From Tepidiphilus sp. J10 (GTDB taxonomy: Bacteria > Pseudomonadota > Gammaproteobacteria > Burkholderiales > Thiobacillaceae): a stretch of DNA of 34,833 nucleotides. Location: positions 1 to 34,833 of the forward strand of contig CAMDGQ010000039.1 of the NCBI GenBank assembly GCA_945897955.1, given 5' to 3'. Every line of letters starts with the position of its first letter. The stretch's first letter is position 1. The translations under genes and the position numbers were made by a program. The notes under the pieces are model-generated. The model ran no database searches. It was not told where the DNA came from and saw only the letters and a list, made by a program, of their open reading frames with translations. This document shows positions 9,467-17,912 of this stretch, piece by piece.

Positions 9467-9706
9467 TTACTTGCTCAGGTGGCCATTGACGTAATCAACG
9501 GCTTGTTGAACCGTGGTGATCTTCTCGGCTTCTTCGTCGGGAATCTCGCACTCGAAGGCTTCTTCCAGCGCCATCACCAGTTCCACCGTGTCGAGAGAAT
9601 CGGCCCCCAGGTCGTCCACGAAGGAAGACTCCAGCTTCACATCGGCTTCGTTGGCGCCCAGTTGTTCGGCGACGATCTTTTTGACACGTTGTTCAATATC
9701 ACTCAT
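9467..9706 (-). CDS. acpP: Acyl carrier protein
   Basis: The 79-aa acidic protein is the soluble carrier on which fatty acids are built. The phosphopantetheine attachment serine is S37 in the invariant [16 protein letters not shown] motif. Length and the high Asp/Glu content are normal for a primary fatty-acid ACP. It lies between fabG and fabF as in most proteobacteria. It has its own likely promoter just upstream (extended -10), fitting the need for many copies per cell. Confidence 0.98.
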   Translation of the reverse strand: MSDIEQRVKKIVAEQLGANEADVKLESSFVDDLGADSLDTVELVMALEEAFECEIPDEEAEKITTVQQAVDYVNGHLSK

Positions 9707-9744
9707 CAGATAACTCCCACTAGGGTAGAAAAATTACGGGTAGT

Positions 9745-9792
9745 AAAAAAGCCGGGGCATTCTAGCAGTCTGCCCAACACGAAGAAACCGGC
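9745..9792 (-). terminator. Possible intrinsic terminator between fabG and acpP
   Basis: On the minus strand GCCGG (9788-9792) can pair with CCGGC (9751-9755), and an inner GGCA/TGCC pair can form. Six T residues follow directly (9750-9745). The loop is long and partly unpaired, so strength is doubtful. If real, it would partly stop fabHDG transcripts just where acpP gains its own promoter. Confidence 0.3.
9759..9787 (-). promoter_or_regulatory. Candidate extended -10 promoter of acpP
   Basis: On the minus strand TGC-TAGAAT (9767-9759) is a good extended -10 element. The -35 position at 17-bp spacing (TTTCTT, 9787-9782) is poor, which is tolerated by extended -10 promoters. Transcription would begin near 9752, giving a leader of roughly 45 bases. 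Consensus matching only. Confidence 0.5.
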
Positions 9793-9848
9793 TGCGGGTT
9801 GCACCGCCACACAAAAAATCGAATTTACTGAAATCGGCTGGCTTCTTT

Positions 9849-10586
9849 TCAATCCATATACATGCCGCCATTGACATGCAGCGTGGCGCCGGTGACATAG
9901 GCCGCACCGTCGGAGGCCAGATACGCCACGGCATGCGCAATATCTTCCGGCGTGCCCAACTTGCCCAGCGGGATGCGCTCCATCAGCTTGGCGCGCGCGG
10001 CTTCAGGCAAGGATTTGGTCATGTCGGTGTCGATGAAGCCCGGCGCTACGCAATTGACCGTGATGCCGCGACTGCCGACTTCCTGCGCCAACGATTTGGA
10101 AAATCCGATCATCCCGGCCTTGGCGGCAGCATAGTTGGTCTGGCCGGCATTACCGGATACGCCGACCACCGACGCGATGCTGACGATGCGACCAAAGCGG
10201 GCCTTCATCATCGGTCGCAACACGGCGCGAGAAAGACGAAACACGGAAGTCAGGTTGGTGTCCAGAATTGACGCCCACTCTTCATCCTTCATCCGCATCA
10301 GCAAGTTGTCGCGCGTAATGCCGGCGTTGTTGACCAGGATGTCGATGCGGCCATGCCGCGCCATGATGCCGTCAATGGCGGCATCGACCTGCGCCGCGTC
10401 GTTGACATCGAGCATCAGGCCTTCGCCATTCAGGCCGGCTTCAACCAGCGCGGCCGTGATCGCATCCGCGCCGGAAACGCTGGTCGCTGTTCCCACTACC
10501 CGGCATCCCGCGTTTGCCAGCGCATGCAAAATGGACTTGCCGATACCGCGCGAGGCGCCGGTAACCAGTGCGACACGTTGATCCAT
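9849..10586 (-). CDS. fabG: 3-oxoacyl-ACP reductase
   Basis: The 245-aa short-chain dehydrogenase reduces 3-oxoacyl-ACP with NADPH, the first reduction of each elongation round. It has the Rossmann TGASRGIG motif (9-16), NNAG (86-89), and the catalytic S139, Y152 and K156 in the SVVGVSGNAGQTNYAAAKAG stretch. It ends with the usual VTGATLHVNGGMYMD. It lies 24 bp after fabD and forms one transcription unit with it. Confidence 0.97.
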   Translation of the reverse strand: MDQRVALVTGASRGIGKSILHALANAGCRVVGTATSVSGADAITAALVEAGLNGEGLMLDVNDAAQVDAAIDGIMARHGRIDILVNNAGITRDNLLMRMKDEEWASILDTNLTSVFRLSRAVLRPMMKARFGRIVSIASVVGVSGNAGQTNYAAAKAGMIGFSKSLAQEVGSRGITVNCVAPGFIDTDMTKSLPEAARAKLMERIPLGKLGTPEDIAHAVAYLASDGAAYVTGATLHVNGGMYMD

Positions 10587-10610
10587 ATGTTTCTCCTTGT
10601 GTTCCGGGAT

Positions 10611-11543
10611 TTATGCCTTGAGCTTCGCCATGGCATCCGCCAGCGCCGCCGCATCGGTCAGCGCCAGGCCAGGCAAACCATCGACGATGCGCTTGTTGAG
10701 ACCGGCCAGGACTTTGCCGGGACCGCATTCCGCGACCATCCCGATATCCTGCGCGGCAAATGCCCGCACCGTTTCGACCCAGCGGACCGGGCTGTACAAC
10801 TGCCGCGCCAGCGCATCTCGTATCGCATCGGGATCGACATGGCTGGCAACATCGGCGTTGTGCAAGACGGTGACAAGCGGCGATTTCACTTCGATTGCGG
10901 CCAGCGCCGCGCGCAGCTTTTCCGCCGCCGGACGCATCAGCGCGCAGTGCGACGGCACCGAAACCGGCAATGGCAGCGCCCGCTTGGCGCCCTTCGCCTT
11001 GGCCAGCGCGCAGCCGCGATCCACCGCCGCCTTGTTGCCGGCAATCACGACCTGGCCGGGTGAATTGTAATTGACCGCTTCCAGCACCTCACCCTCGGCG
11101 GCCTCGGCGCAGACCGCGCGCACTGCGTCATCTTCCAGACCGAGCACAGCGGCCATCGCGCCGACGCCTTCCGGCACCGCGGATTGCATCGCTTCGGCGC
11201 GCAGACGCACCAGCCTGACCGCGTCGGCAAAGCCGAGCGCGCCGGCACAAACCAGCGCCGAATACTCACCCAGGCTATGACCGGCCATCATCGCCGGCAC
11301 CGGACCACCCTGGCTTTGCCAGAGGCGATAGACAGCCACACCGGCCGCCAGCATCGCCGGTTGGGTATTCACTGTTTGATTGAGCAAGTCGGCCGGACCG
11401 GCGACGATCATCGCGGCCAGATCCAGTCCCAGCGCATCCGAGGCTTCCGCCAATGTTTCGCGGATTGGCGCGGCATCGCCATAAGCGGTCAACATGCCGA
11501 CCGATTGCGAGCCCTGGCCGGGAAATACAAGGGCGAATTTCAT
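10611..11543 (-). CDS. fabD: Malonyl-CoA:ACP transacylase
   Basis: The 310-aa enzyme moves malonyl from CoA to ACP, supplying the elongation unit. The active-site serine is S90 in GHSLGEYSAL, with the partner histidine H199 in VSVPSHCALM. The N-terminal FPGQGSQ and the C-terminal ECGPGKVLAGLNKRI are typical. It sits between fabH and fabG, the standard order. Confidence 0.97.
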   Translation of the reverse strand: MKFALVFPGQGSQSVGMLTAYGDAAPIRETLAEASDALGLDLAAMIVAGPADLLNQTVNTQPAMLAAGVAVYRLWQSQGGPVPAMMAGHSLGEYSALVCAGALGFADAVRLVRLRAEAMQSAVPEGVGAMAAVLGLEDDAVRAVCAEAAEGEVLEAVNYNSPGQVVIAGNKAAVDRGCALAKAKGAKRALPLPVSVPSHCALMRPAAEKLRAALAAIEVKSPLVTVLHNADVASHVDPDAIRDALARQLYSPVRWVETVRAFAAQDIGMVAECGPGKVLAGLNKRIVDGLPGLALTDAAALADAMAKLKA

Positions 11544-11600
11544 TCAAAGTCTCCGCAAAAAACGATTCCAGAACCCCAAACCGAATGCGCTCGGCAAGAT

Positions 11601-12587
11601 TCAGAACTGGACCAGCACCGAGCCCCAGGTAAAACCACCGCCGAACGCTTCCATCAAGACCCGCTCGCCGGGTTTGATTTTGCCTTCGCGCACCGCCGTA
11701 TCAAGCGCCAGCGGGATGGATGCGGCCGAGGTGTTGCCATGCCGATCGACCGTCACCACCACTCGATCCATGCTCATGCCGAGCTTCCTGGCCGTGGCCT
11801 GGATGATCCGGATATTGGCCTGGTGCGGCACCAGCCAGTCGATGTCGGATTTTTCCAGGCCGTTCGCCGCCAAGGTTTCATCGACAATCGCATCCAGCGT
11901 GTTCACCGCCATCTTGAACACGGCATTGCCGGACATGCGCATGTAGCAGGCGCCTTCCTTTTTCAGCGAGACGCCACCATCGACAAACAGCAGATCCTGA
12001 TAGCGGCCATCGGCATGCAGATGCGTGGCGATGATGCCCGGTTGTTCGGACGCACGCAGAATCACCGCGCCGGCGCCGTCGCCCCACAGCATGCAGTTGC
12101 TGCGATCATCCCAGTCGGTGATGCGCGACAAGGTCTCGGCACCGACCACCAGCGCCGTCTTGACCTGGCCTGATCGGATGAACTGGTCCGCGACCGATAC
12201 CGCATAGACGAAACCGCTGCAGACGGCTTGCACATCCAGCGCCGGGCAACCATTGGTGATGCCAAGCTTGGCTTGCAACACACATGCCGTACTGGGAAAA
12301 ACCCGGTCGGACGTGGTTGTGGCGACAACGATCAGTTCGATATCGCCGGCGTCGATTCCGGCCGCCTCGATTGCGCTCTCGGCGGCTTTTTGCGCCAGAT
12401 CGCTGGTCAACTCGCCTTCGGCGGCGATATGTCGTTCACGAATGCCGGTACGTTCGACGATCCACTCGCTGGTGGTCTCGATGCGCTTTTCCAGCTCCGC
12501 ATTGGTCAATATATGCGTCGGCAAATAACTGCCGGTGCCGATGATGCGGGAATAAATTCTGGCTGTCTGGGGCAAATCGAGCGTCAC
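11601..12587 (-). CDS. fabH: Beta-ketoacyl-ACP synthase III
   Basis: The 328-aa enzyme starts fatty-acid synthesis by joining acetyl-CoA to malonyl-ACP. The Cys-His-Asn triad is C123 ([11 protein letters not shown]), H255 (VPHQANIRI) and N285 (GNTSAAS). The start is GTG at 12587: AAGGAG lies seven bases upstream and the GTGA overlaps the plsX stop, so translation is coupled. The N-terminus is about ten residues longer than in E. coli. Confidence 0.97.
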   Translation of the reverse strand: MTLDLPQTARIYSRIIGTGSYLPTHILTNAELEKRIETTSEWIVERTGIRERHIAAEGELTSDLAQKAAESAIEAAGIDAGDIELIVVATTTSDRVFPSTACVLQAKLGITNGCPALDVQAVCSGFVYAVSVADQFIRSGQVKTALVVGAETLSRITDWDDRSNCMLWGDGAGAVILRASEQPGIIATHLHADGRYQDLLFVDGGVSLKKEGACYMRMSGNAVFKMAVNTLDAIVDETLAANGLEKSDIDWLVPHQANIRIIQATARKLGMSMDRVVVTVDRHGNTSAASIPLALDTAVREGKIKPGERVLMEAFGGGFTWGSVLVQF

Positions 12588-13630
12588 GCCAACTCTCCTT
12601 CATCCAGTGAACCGTTGTTGTTGTCATGGTGAGCACCGACCTGATCGGCGATTCGGCGCAACAAACCACCACGAACTTCCTCGGCAGCCTTGTGTATCGC
12701 CTGCTCGAATGAAAACACATCGGCTGAACCGTGGCTTTTAATGATCACCCCATTGAGTCCAAGCAGACTGGCGCCGTTATAGCGGCGTGGATCCAGAGTG
12801 CGCTTGAAGGAACGCAAAACCGGCAGGGAGATCAGCCCGGCAAGACGGGTGAACAGACTCTTCTTGAATTCGCTGCGCAGCTGATCGCCGATCAGTTTTG
12901 CCAAGCCTTCCGAAGTCTTCAACGCCACGTTACCCACAAAGCCATCACACACCACGACATCGACCGTGCCCTTGTAGATGTCATCCCCCTCGATATTGCC
13001 GAAAAAATTGAGTCCGCTCGACTTGAGCAACTCGCCCGCCTGCTTTACGACATCATTGCCCTTGATCTCTTCCTCTCCGATGTTGAGCAATCCAATGCTG
13101 GGAGAGTCCTTGTGTTCGATGGCGGCGACAAGCGCAGAACCCATGATGGCGAATTGGCGGAGGTGCTCAGCCGTGCAATCGACGTTTGCCCCCAGATCAA
13201 GCATGTAGGTTCTGCCCGTGCGTGAAGGCAATGTGGATGCAATGGCAGGACGATCAATGCCGGGCAGCGTTTTCAGGACGAATCGCGATACCGCCATCAG
13301 CGCGCCGGTATTGCCGGCAGAAACGCCGGCATCGGCCTCGCCGCGCTTGACCAAATCAGCGGTGACTCGCATCGACGAGTCCTTTTTGGTACGCAAGGCG
13401 ACCGGCAGAGAATCGTCCATCTTCACCACTTCACTGGCGTGATGCACCCGCAGACGCGTGCCTGCCGCAGACTTATTGACTTTCAGCTCGGCATTGATTG
13501 CATCTTCCAGACCCACAAGAACAATGTTGATGTCCGGATTCTGACGCAGGAAGTCGAGCGCTGCCTTGACCGTCACGTGAGGACCATGGTCGCCCCCCAT
13601 GGCATCAATGGCGATAGTAATCTCTCGCAT
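12584..13630 (-). CDS. plsX: Phosphate acyltransferase PlsX
   Basis: The 348-aa peripheral protein makes acyl-phosphate from acyl-ACP for the PlsY route to lysophosphatidate. It opens with [14 protein letters not shown] and contains the conserved [28 protein letters not shown] and [11 protein letters not shown] segments. ATG 13630 is used; a TTG two codons earlier is also in frame, and neither has a clear Shine-Dalgarno sequence. It joins the rpmF gene upstream and overlaps fabH by four bases, the standard operon. Confidence 0.96.
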   Translation of the reverse strand: MREITIAIDAMGGDHGPHVTVKAALDFLRQNPDINIVLVGLEDAINAELKVNKSAAGTRLRVHHASEVVKMDDSLPVALRTKKDSSMRVTADLVKRGEADAGVSAGNTGALMAVSRFVLKTLPGIDRPAIASTLPSRTGRTYMLDLGANVDCTAEHLRQFAIMGSALVAAIEHKDSPSIGLLNIGEEEIKGNDVVKQAGELLKSSGLNFFGNIEGDDIYKGTVDVVVCDGFVGNVALKTSEGLAKLIGDQLRSEFKKSLFTRLAGLISLPVLRSFKRTLDPRRYNGASLLGLNGVIIKSHGSADVFSFEQAIHKAAEEVRGGLLRRIADQVGAHHDNNNGSLDEGELA

Positions 13631-13698
13631 GACCAATCAGCCCGGGGAAACCAGTTCAAGGAGTCCTGGCATCGACTTAGGCCAGGTGGCAGCGGTAA

Positions 13699-13884
13699 TC
13701 AGCTATTGTCGGCTTTGGTATTGAGAACCTTGCGACCACGATAAAAGCCGGTCGGGCTGATATGGTGACGCAGATGCATTTCGCCGGTGGTCGGCTCGAC
13801 GGCCGTCGGCGGCGTGGTCAGAAAGTCGTGCGCACGGTGCATACCACGCTTCGAGGGGGATTTTTTATTCTGCTGAACAGCCAT
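13699..13884 (-). CDS. rpmF: 50S ribosomal protein bL32
   Basis: The 61-aa basic protein begins [20 protein letters not shown] and contains [17 protein letters not shown], the hallmark of bL32. The zinc-binding cysteine pairs seen in some lineages are absent, as usual in beta- and gammaproteobacteria. GGAG stands six bases before the ATG. The short C-terminal extension LNTKADNS is of no known significance. It lies between yceD and plsX as in E. coli. Confidence 0.97.
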   Translation of the reverse strand: MAVQQNKKSPSKRGMHRAHDFLTTPPTAVEPTTGEMHLRHHISPTGFYRGRKVLNTKADNS

Positions 13885-13905
13885 AACGTTCTCCAAATAA
13901 CCAAA

Positions 13906-13930
13906 TCAAAAACTGTAAATTCAAAAACTG
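13906..13930. repeat. Tandem TCAAAAACTG repeats in the rpmF leader
   Basis: Two identical 10-base copies of TCAAAAACTG lie at 13906-13915 and 13921-13930, in the 87-bp gap between yceD and rpmF. The same TCAAAAAC core forms one half of the palindrome in the yceD promoter. A protein-binding site or an autoregulatory RNA site is possible, but chance in AT-rich DNA cannot be excluded. Confidence 0.5.
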
Positions 13931-13971
13931 CCGGGCCTTAAAGGCAACATCGCGGCAACACCGAAATCCGT

Positions 13972-14424
13972 TCAAGTTTCGCCCATTAGCGCCAAACCGT
14001 CGGGATCACACTCACCCTCTGCGTGCATCGGCACAACCGGAATACTGAGCAAAATCTCGTCTTCAACCAAAGTTGCGACATCCAGTTCAGGATCGGCAAT
14101 CAGTGCGTCGAGCAATGGATCGAGACTCTCCCAACGCTCCAGTTCCGCCTCGTTCCTGGCCACCGGCAACACATTGTCCAGATGCAACACCTCGGGATAC
14201 AGCGTCATGCAACGCTGGCAGATCAGCCAGGTTGTAGCTTCCACCCTAAGCCTGAGCGCCGGCCGTCCGGATGACAGAACCCCAGCAAGACGGTATTGCA
14301 CTGCAACATCATCTGGCCTCAAACTATCACGCAACCGCGGCAACTCTTCGGCGCGCAAACTGCCGCTCAGGCTCTCGCCGGACTTGGCAAATTGCAGGCT
14401 ATCGAAGGGTCTCCGTGCAGACAT
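13972..14424 (-). CDS. yceD: YceD family protein (DUF177)
   Basis: The 150-aa protein carries a CxxC-type motif (CQRC) in its middle and the conserved C-terminal VEDEILLSIPVVPMH block that defines the YceD family. Family members are needed for normal 23S rRNA accumulation in plants and E. coli, and the gene is almost always coupled to rpmF. The exact biochemical role is unknown. There is no Shine-Dalgarno sequence before the ATG, and the likely promoter lies so close that the transcript may be almost leaderless. It is the first gene of the fab operon. Confidence 0.93.
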   Translation of the reverse strand: MSARRPFDSLQFAKSGESLSGSLRAEELPRLRDSLRPDDVAVQYRLAGVLSSGRPALRLRVEATTWLICQRCMTLYPEVLHLDNVLPVARNEAELERWESLDPLLDALIADPELDVATLVEDEILLSIPVVPMHAEGECDPDGLALMGET

Positions 14425-14433
14425 AAGCCGGCG

Positions 14434-14462
14434 ATGCTAAGCTGCGCGGCTGTTTTTGTCAA
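14434..14462 (-). promoter_or_regulatory. Promoter of the yceD-rpmF-plsX-fab operon
   Basis: On the minus strand a perfect -35 TTGACA (14462-14457) is followed after exactly 17 bp by TAGCAT (14439-14434), which matches four of six -10 bases. Transcription would start near 14427, only about three bases before the yceD ATG. This is the best consensus promoter I see in the window. Confidence 0.65.
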
Positions 14463-14467
14463 AAACA
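14451..14467. promoter_or_regulatory. 17-bp palindrome over the -35 box, candidate operator
   Basis: TGTTTTTGTCAAAAACA is a perfect inverted repeat of 8+1+8 bases. It covers the -35 element of the yceD promoter and lies in the divergent gap with pycA, so a bound protein could affect both directions. Position and symmetry suggest a repressor site. The regulator is unknown. Confidence 0.5.
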
Positions 14468-14502
14468 ACACCACTTGCAACGCCACTTTCTAGGGCCTAA
14501 GC

Positions 14503-15921
14503 GTGATCAAGAAAATTCTCATCGCAAACCGGGGCGAAATTGCTGTTCGAATTGTTCGGGCATGCAAGGAGATGGGCATCAAGGCGGTAGCCATCTATAC
14601 CGACGCCGACCGCCACGGGCTCCACGTCAAGAAGGCCGATGCCGCATACAACATTGGCTCCGACCCGGTTCTGGGCTACCTGAATGCCCACAACATCGTC
14701 AATCTGGCAGTAGCTTCGGGATGTGACGCATTGCATCCAGGTTATGGTTTTCTGTCTGAAAATCCCGTGCTGGCCGAAGTCTGCGCCCGCCGAGGCATCA
14801 AATTCATCGGCCCTTCATCCAGTGTAATCACCCAGATGGGCGACAAGATTCAGGCCCGATTGGCGATGATCAAGGCCGGCATCCCGGTCATTCCCGGTTC
14901 CGACCACAATCTGGAAAACGCCGACGAGGCGCTCAAACTGGCGCGCGAAATCGGCTATCCGATCATGCTGAAAGCCACCAACGGCGGTGGTGGTCGCGGC
15001 ATCCGACGCTGCGATTCGGATGACGAACTGATCAAGAACTACGAGCGCGTCGTCTCCGAGGCGAGCAAAGCCTTCGGCAAACCGGAAGTGTTCATCGAAA
15101 AATGCGTCGTCAATCCGAAGCACATCGAAGTGCAGGTGATCGGCGACAGCCATGGCAACTGTGTCCACCTGTATGAACGCGATTGCTCCATCCAGCGCCG
15201 CAATCAGAAGCTGATCGAGATCGCGCCATCGCCGCAACTGACCGAAGCGCAACGGGAATACATCGGCAAACTGGCCGTGCGCGCCGCCAAGGCGGTCGGC
15301 TACGAGAATGCCGGTACGGTTGAATTCCTGCTCGATGCAGACAACCAGTTCTACTTCATGGAAATGAACACCCGCCTGCAGGTCGAGCATACGGTGACGG
15401 AAACCATCACCGGCATCGACATCGTGCAGGAGCAGATTCGTATTTGTGACGGCCTGCCGCTGCAATACAAACAGGAAGAGATTCGGCATCGCGGCTTCGC
15501 CATGGAATTCCGTATCAACGCGGAAGACCCGAAGAACGGTTTTCTGCCCAGCTTCGGCCGCATCACGCGCTACTACGCGCCGGGCGGCCCGGGTGTGCGT
15601 ACCGACGCGGCAATGTATTCCGGCTATACCATTCCACCCTACTACGACTCGATGTGCGCCAAGCTGACGGTCTGGGCCCTGACCTGGGAAGGCGTCATTG
15701 AGCGCGGACGCCGAAGTCTGGATGACATGGGCGTCTATGGCGTCAAAACCACGATTCCTTATTACCAGGAAATCCTGCAGAACGAGGAATTCCGCACCGG
15801 ACGCTTCAACACCAGCTTTGTCGAAGCACATCCGGAACTGCTCAACTATGCCGTTCGGCAGCCGCCGGAGATGAAGGCGGCGGCGATTTCAGCGGCAATT
15901 GCCGCGCACCTGGGCATTTGA
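14503..15921 (+). CDS. pycA: Pyruvate carboxylase subunit A (biotin carboxylase)
   Basis: The 472-aa ATP-grasp enzyme carboxylates biotin with bicarbonate and ATP. It starts IKKILIANRGEIAVRI, has K115 (GDK), K157, the glycine-rich GGGGRG (161-166) and the EMNTRLQVEH block with E287, N289 and R291. By itself it cannot be told from acetyl-CoA carboxylase AccC. The pyruvate assignment rests on the carboxyltransferase gene 49 bp downstream. Start is GTG at 14503 with only a weak AGGG upstream. It is divergent from the fatty-acid operon. Confidence 0.88.
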   Translation: MIKKILIANRGEIAVRIVRACKEMGIKAVAIYTDADRHGLHVKKADAAYNIGSDPVLGYLNAHNIVNLAVASGCDALHPGYGFLSENPVLAEVCARRGIKFIGPSSSVITQMGDKIQARLAMIKAGIPVIPGSDHNLENADEALKLAREIGYPIMLKATNGGGGRGIRRCDSDDELIKNYERVVSEASKAFGKPEVFIEKCVVNPKHIEVQVIGDSHGNCVHLYERDCSIQRRNQKLIEIAPSPQLTEAQREYIGKLAVRAAKAVGYENAGTVEFLLDADNQFYFMEMNTRLQVEHTVTETITGIDIVQEQIRICDGLPLQYKQEEIRHRGFAMEFRINAEDPKNGFLPSFGRITRYYAPGGPGVRTDAAMYSGYTIPPYYDSMCAKLTVWALTWEGVIERGRRSLDDMGVYGVKTTIPYYQEILQNEEFRTGRFNTSFVEAHPELLNYAVRQPPEMKAAAISAAIAAHLGI

Positions 15922-15970
15922 GCGGCGCCTGAAGCGCCGCTTGCACCGATAGACAGACAAGGAAGCCACG

Positions 15971-17830
15971 ATGACTCAAGTCAAGATCACCGAACTGGTT
16001 CTGCGCGATGGACATCAGTCCCTGATCGCCACCCGCATGCGTACCGAAGACATGCTGCCGATCTGCGCCAAGCTCGACAATGTCGGTTTCTGGTCGCTCG
16101 AAGCCTGGGGCGGCGCCACATTCGACGCCTGTGTGCGTTTCCTGAAGGAAGACCCCTGGGAGCGGCTACGCAAATTGCGCCGCGCGCTGCCCAATTCCCG
16201 CATCCAGATGTTGCTGCGCGGCCAGAACCTGCTTGGCTATCGCCACTACCCGGATGACCTGGTGCGCGCTTTCGTGCAGAAATCGGCGGACAACGGCGTC
16301 GACGTATTCCGTGTTTTCGATGCGATGAACGATCTGCGCAATTTGCGCGTTTCAATCGAAGCGGTTAAAGCCGCCGGCAAGCACGCGGAAGGCACGCTGA
16401 GCTACACCACCAGCCCGGTGCATGACATTCGCTACTTCGTCACCATGGCGCGCCAACTCGAAACCATGGGCTGCGACACCATCGCGGTCAAGGATATGGC
16501 CGGGCTGCTCACGCCATACACGACATCCGAGCTGGTCAAATCGCTGAAGGCGGCGGTCTCCATCCCGATTCACCTGCATAGCCATGCCACCTCCGGCCTG
16601 GCCAGCATGGCGCACATGAAGGGCATCGAAGCCGGCGCGATAATGATCGACACCTGCATTTCCGCGTTCTCGGAAGGTTCCAGCCACCCCACCACCGAAA
16701 GCCTGGTCGCCGCTTTCGCCGGCACCGAATACGACACCGGCATCGACCTGATCAAGCTTCAGGAAATCGCGGCCTACTTCAAGGAAGTCCGCAAGAAATA
16801 CTGGCAGTTCGAAATGAAGGGCCAGCAGGTCGATACCCGCATCCTGGTCTCGCAAGTGCCCGGCGGCATGATTTCGAATCTGGTCAATCAATTGAAGGAG
16901 CAAGGCGCGCTCGAACGCATGGATGAAGTCCTTGCCGAAATTCCGCGCGTGCGCGAAGACCTCGGCTTCCCGCCGCTGGTCACCCCGACCTCGCAGATCG
17001 TCGGCACCCAGGCTGTATTGAACGTACTCACCGGCGGTCGCTACAAATCGGTCACCAATGAGGTCAAGAACTATCTCCTCGGCCGCTATGGCGCCGCCCC
17101 GGGTCAGGTCAACAACGAAGTCAAGAAGATGGCTGTCGGCAATCAGGAAGTCATCACCTGCCGGCCGGCCGATCTGTTGACCGACGAACTCGACAAACTG
17201 CGCGGCGAAGCGGAAGGCCTCGCGAAGTCCGATGAAGATGTGCTGACCTACGCCATGTTCCCCGACCTTGGCCGCACTTTCCTGCTTGAACGCGCCGGCG
17301 GTGCGTTGACGCCGGAACCCCTGCTGCCGCCGGAAGCGAAACTGGCCACAGCCTGCCCGGCGGTCTACGCCCCGAGCGAATTCAACGTCACGCTGCACGG
17401 CGAGACCTATCACATCCGCATCAAGGGTACCGGCCAGGCCGGTGATGGCGAGCGCCCGTTCTACGTTCATGTCGACGGTGTCGCCGAAGAAGTACTGCTG
17501 GAAGCGCTGGACGAGATCGAGGTCACGCCGGGTGCCGGCGCCCCGCGCAAGTCATCGAACAAGAAGGCCGATCTGCCTGGCGGCGCCAAGCAGCGTCCGC
17601 GTCCGACCCATGCCGGCTGCGTCACCACCGCAATGCCGGGCGCCATCGTCGATGTCAAGGTCAAGGTCGGCGACAAGATCAAGGCAGGCGACGGCGTGCT
17701 GGTCATCGAAGCGATGAAGATGGAAAACGAAGTCCAGTCGCCGGTCACCGGCACCGTCGTCGCAGTGCATGTCGCCAAGGGCGATGCGGTCACGCCGGAT
17801 CAGGTGCTGGTGGAGATTCAGCCGGAGTGA
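15971..17830 (+). CDS. pycB: Pyruvate carboxylase subunit B / OadA-like carboxyltransferase with biotin domain
   Basis: The 619-aa protein joins an HMG-CoA-lyase-like TIM barrel to a C-terminal biotin carrier. Near the start LRDGHQS (11-17) carries the metal Asp. K174 in VKDMAGLL and the HLHSH ligands (H203, H205) follow. A Pro/Lys-rich linker (about 525-550) leads to the biotinyl domain, where K583 in EAMKMEN takes biotin. The family includes the alpha subunit of sodium-pumping oxaloacetate decarboxylase, but no oadB or oadG membrane gene is present nearby. A biotin carboxylase gene is, so a two-subunit pyruvate carboxylase making oxaloacetate is the better reading. AAGGA lies eight bases before the ATG. 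Confidence 0.88.
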   Translation: MTQVKITELVLRDGHQSLIATRMRTEDMLPICAKLDNVGFWSLEAWGGATFDACVRFLKEDPWERLRKLRRALPNSRIQMLLRGQNLLGYRHYPDDLVRAFVQKSADNGVDVFRVFDAMNDLRNLRVSIEAVKAAGKHAEGTLSYTTSPVHDIRYFVTMARQLETMGCDTIAVKDMAGLLTPYTTSELVKSLKAAVSIPIHLHSHATSGLASMAHMKGIEAGAIMIDTCISAFSEGSSHPTTESLVAAFAGTEYDTGIDLIKLQEIAAYFKEVRKKYWQFEMKGQQVDTRILVSQVPGGMISNLVNQLKEQGALERMDEVLAEIPRVREDLGFPPLVTPTSQIVGTQAVLNVLTGGRYKSVTNEVKNYLLGRYGAAPGQVNNEVKKMAVGNQEVITCRPADLLTDELDKLRGEAEGLAKSDEDVLTYAMFPDLGRTFLLERAGGALTPEPLLPPEAKLATACPAVYAPSEFNVTLHGETYHIRIKGTGQAGDGERPFYVHVDGVAEEVLLEALDEIEVTPGAGAPRKSSNKKADLPGGAKQRPRPTHAGCVTTAMPGAIVDVKVKVGDKIKAGDGVLVIEAMKMENEVQSPVTGTVVAVHVAKGDAVTPDQVLVEIQPE

Positions 17831-17834
17831 TTCT

Positions 17835-17912
17835 GGGGCATGGGGCAAGTTGCAAGGGGCAAGTTACCCCATGCCCCTGCCCCATGCCCATGCCCCTGCC
17901 CCATGCCCCATG
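17835..17912. repeat. Low-complexity inverted and tandem repeats between pycB and maf
   Basis: GGGGCATGGGG (17835-17845) is exactly complementary to CCCCATGCCCC (17867-17877). GGGGCAAGTT occurs twice (17842-17851, 17856-17865). ATGCCCCTGCCCCATGCCC is duplicated perfectly in tandem (17871-17889, 17890-17908) and runs straight into the maf ATG. The inverted repeat could fold into a strong stem in the transcript. The array occupies the whole 5' flank of maf. Confidence 0.9.

Noticed and set aside
16352-17470. A 372-codon open frame antisense to pycB
   Set aside because: Codon-bias shadow. pycB has all catalytic motifs in the true frame.
17867-17912. Short repeats resembling a CRISPR start
   Set aside because: The units are directly abutting, have no unique spacers and no cas genes are present.
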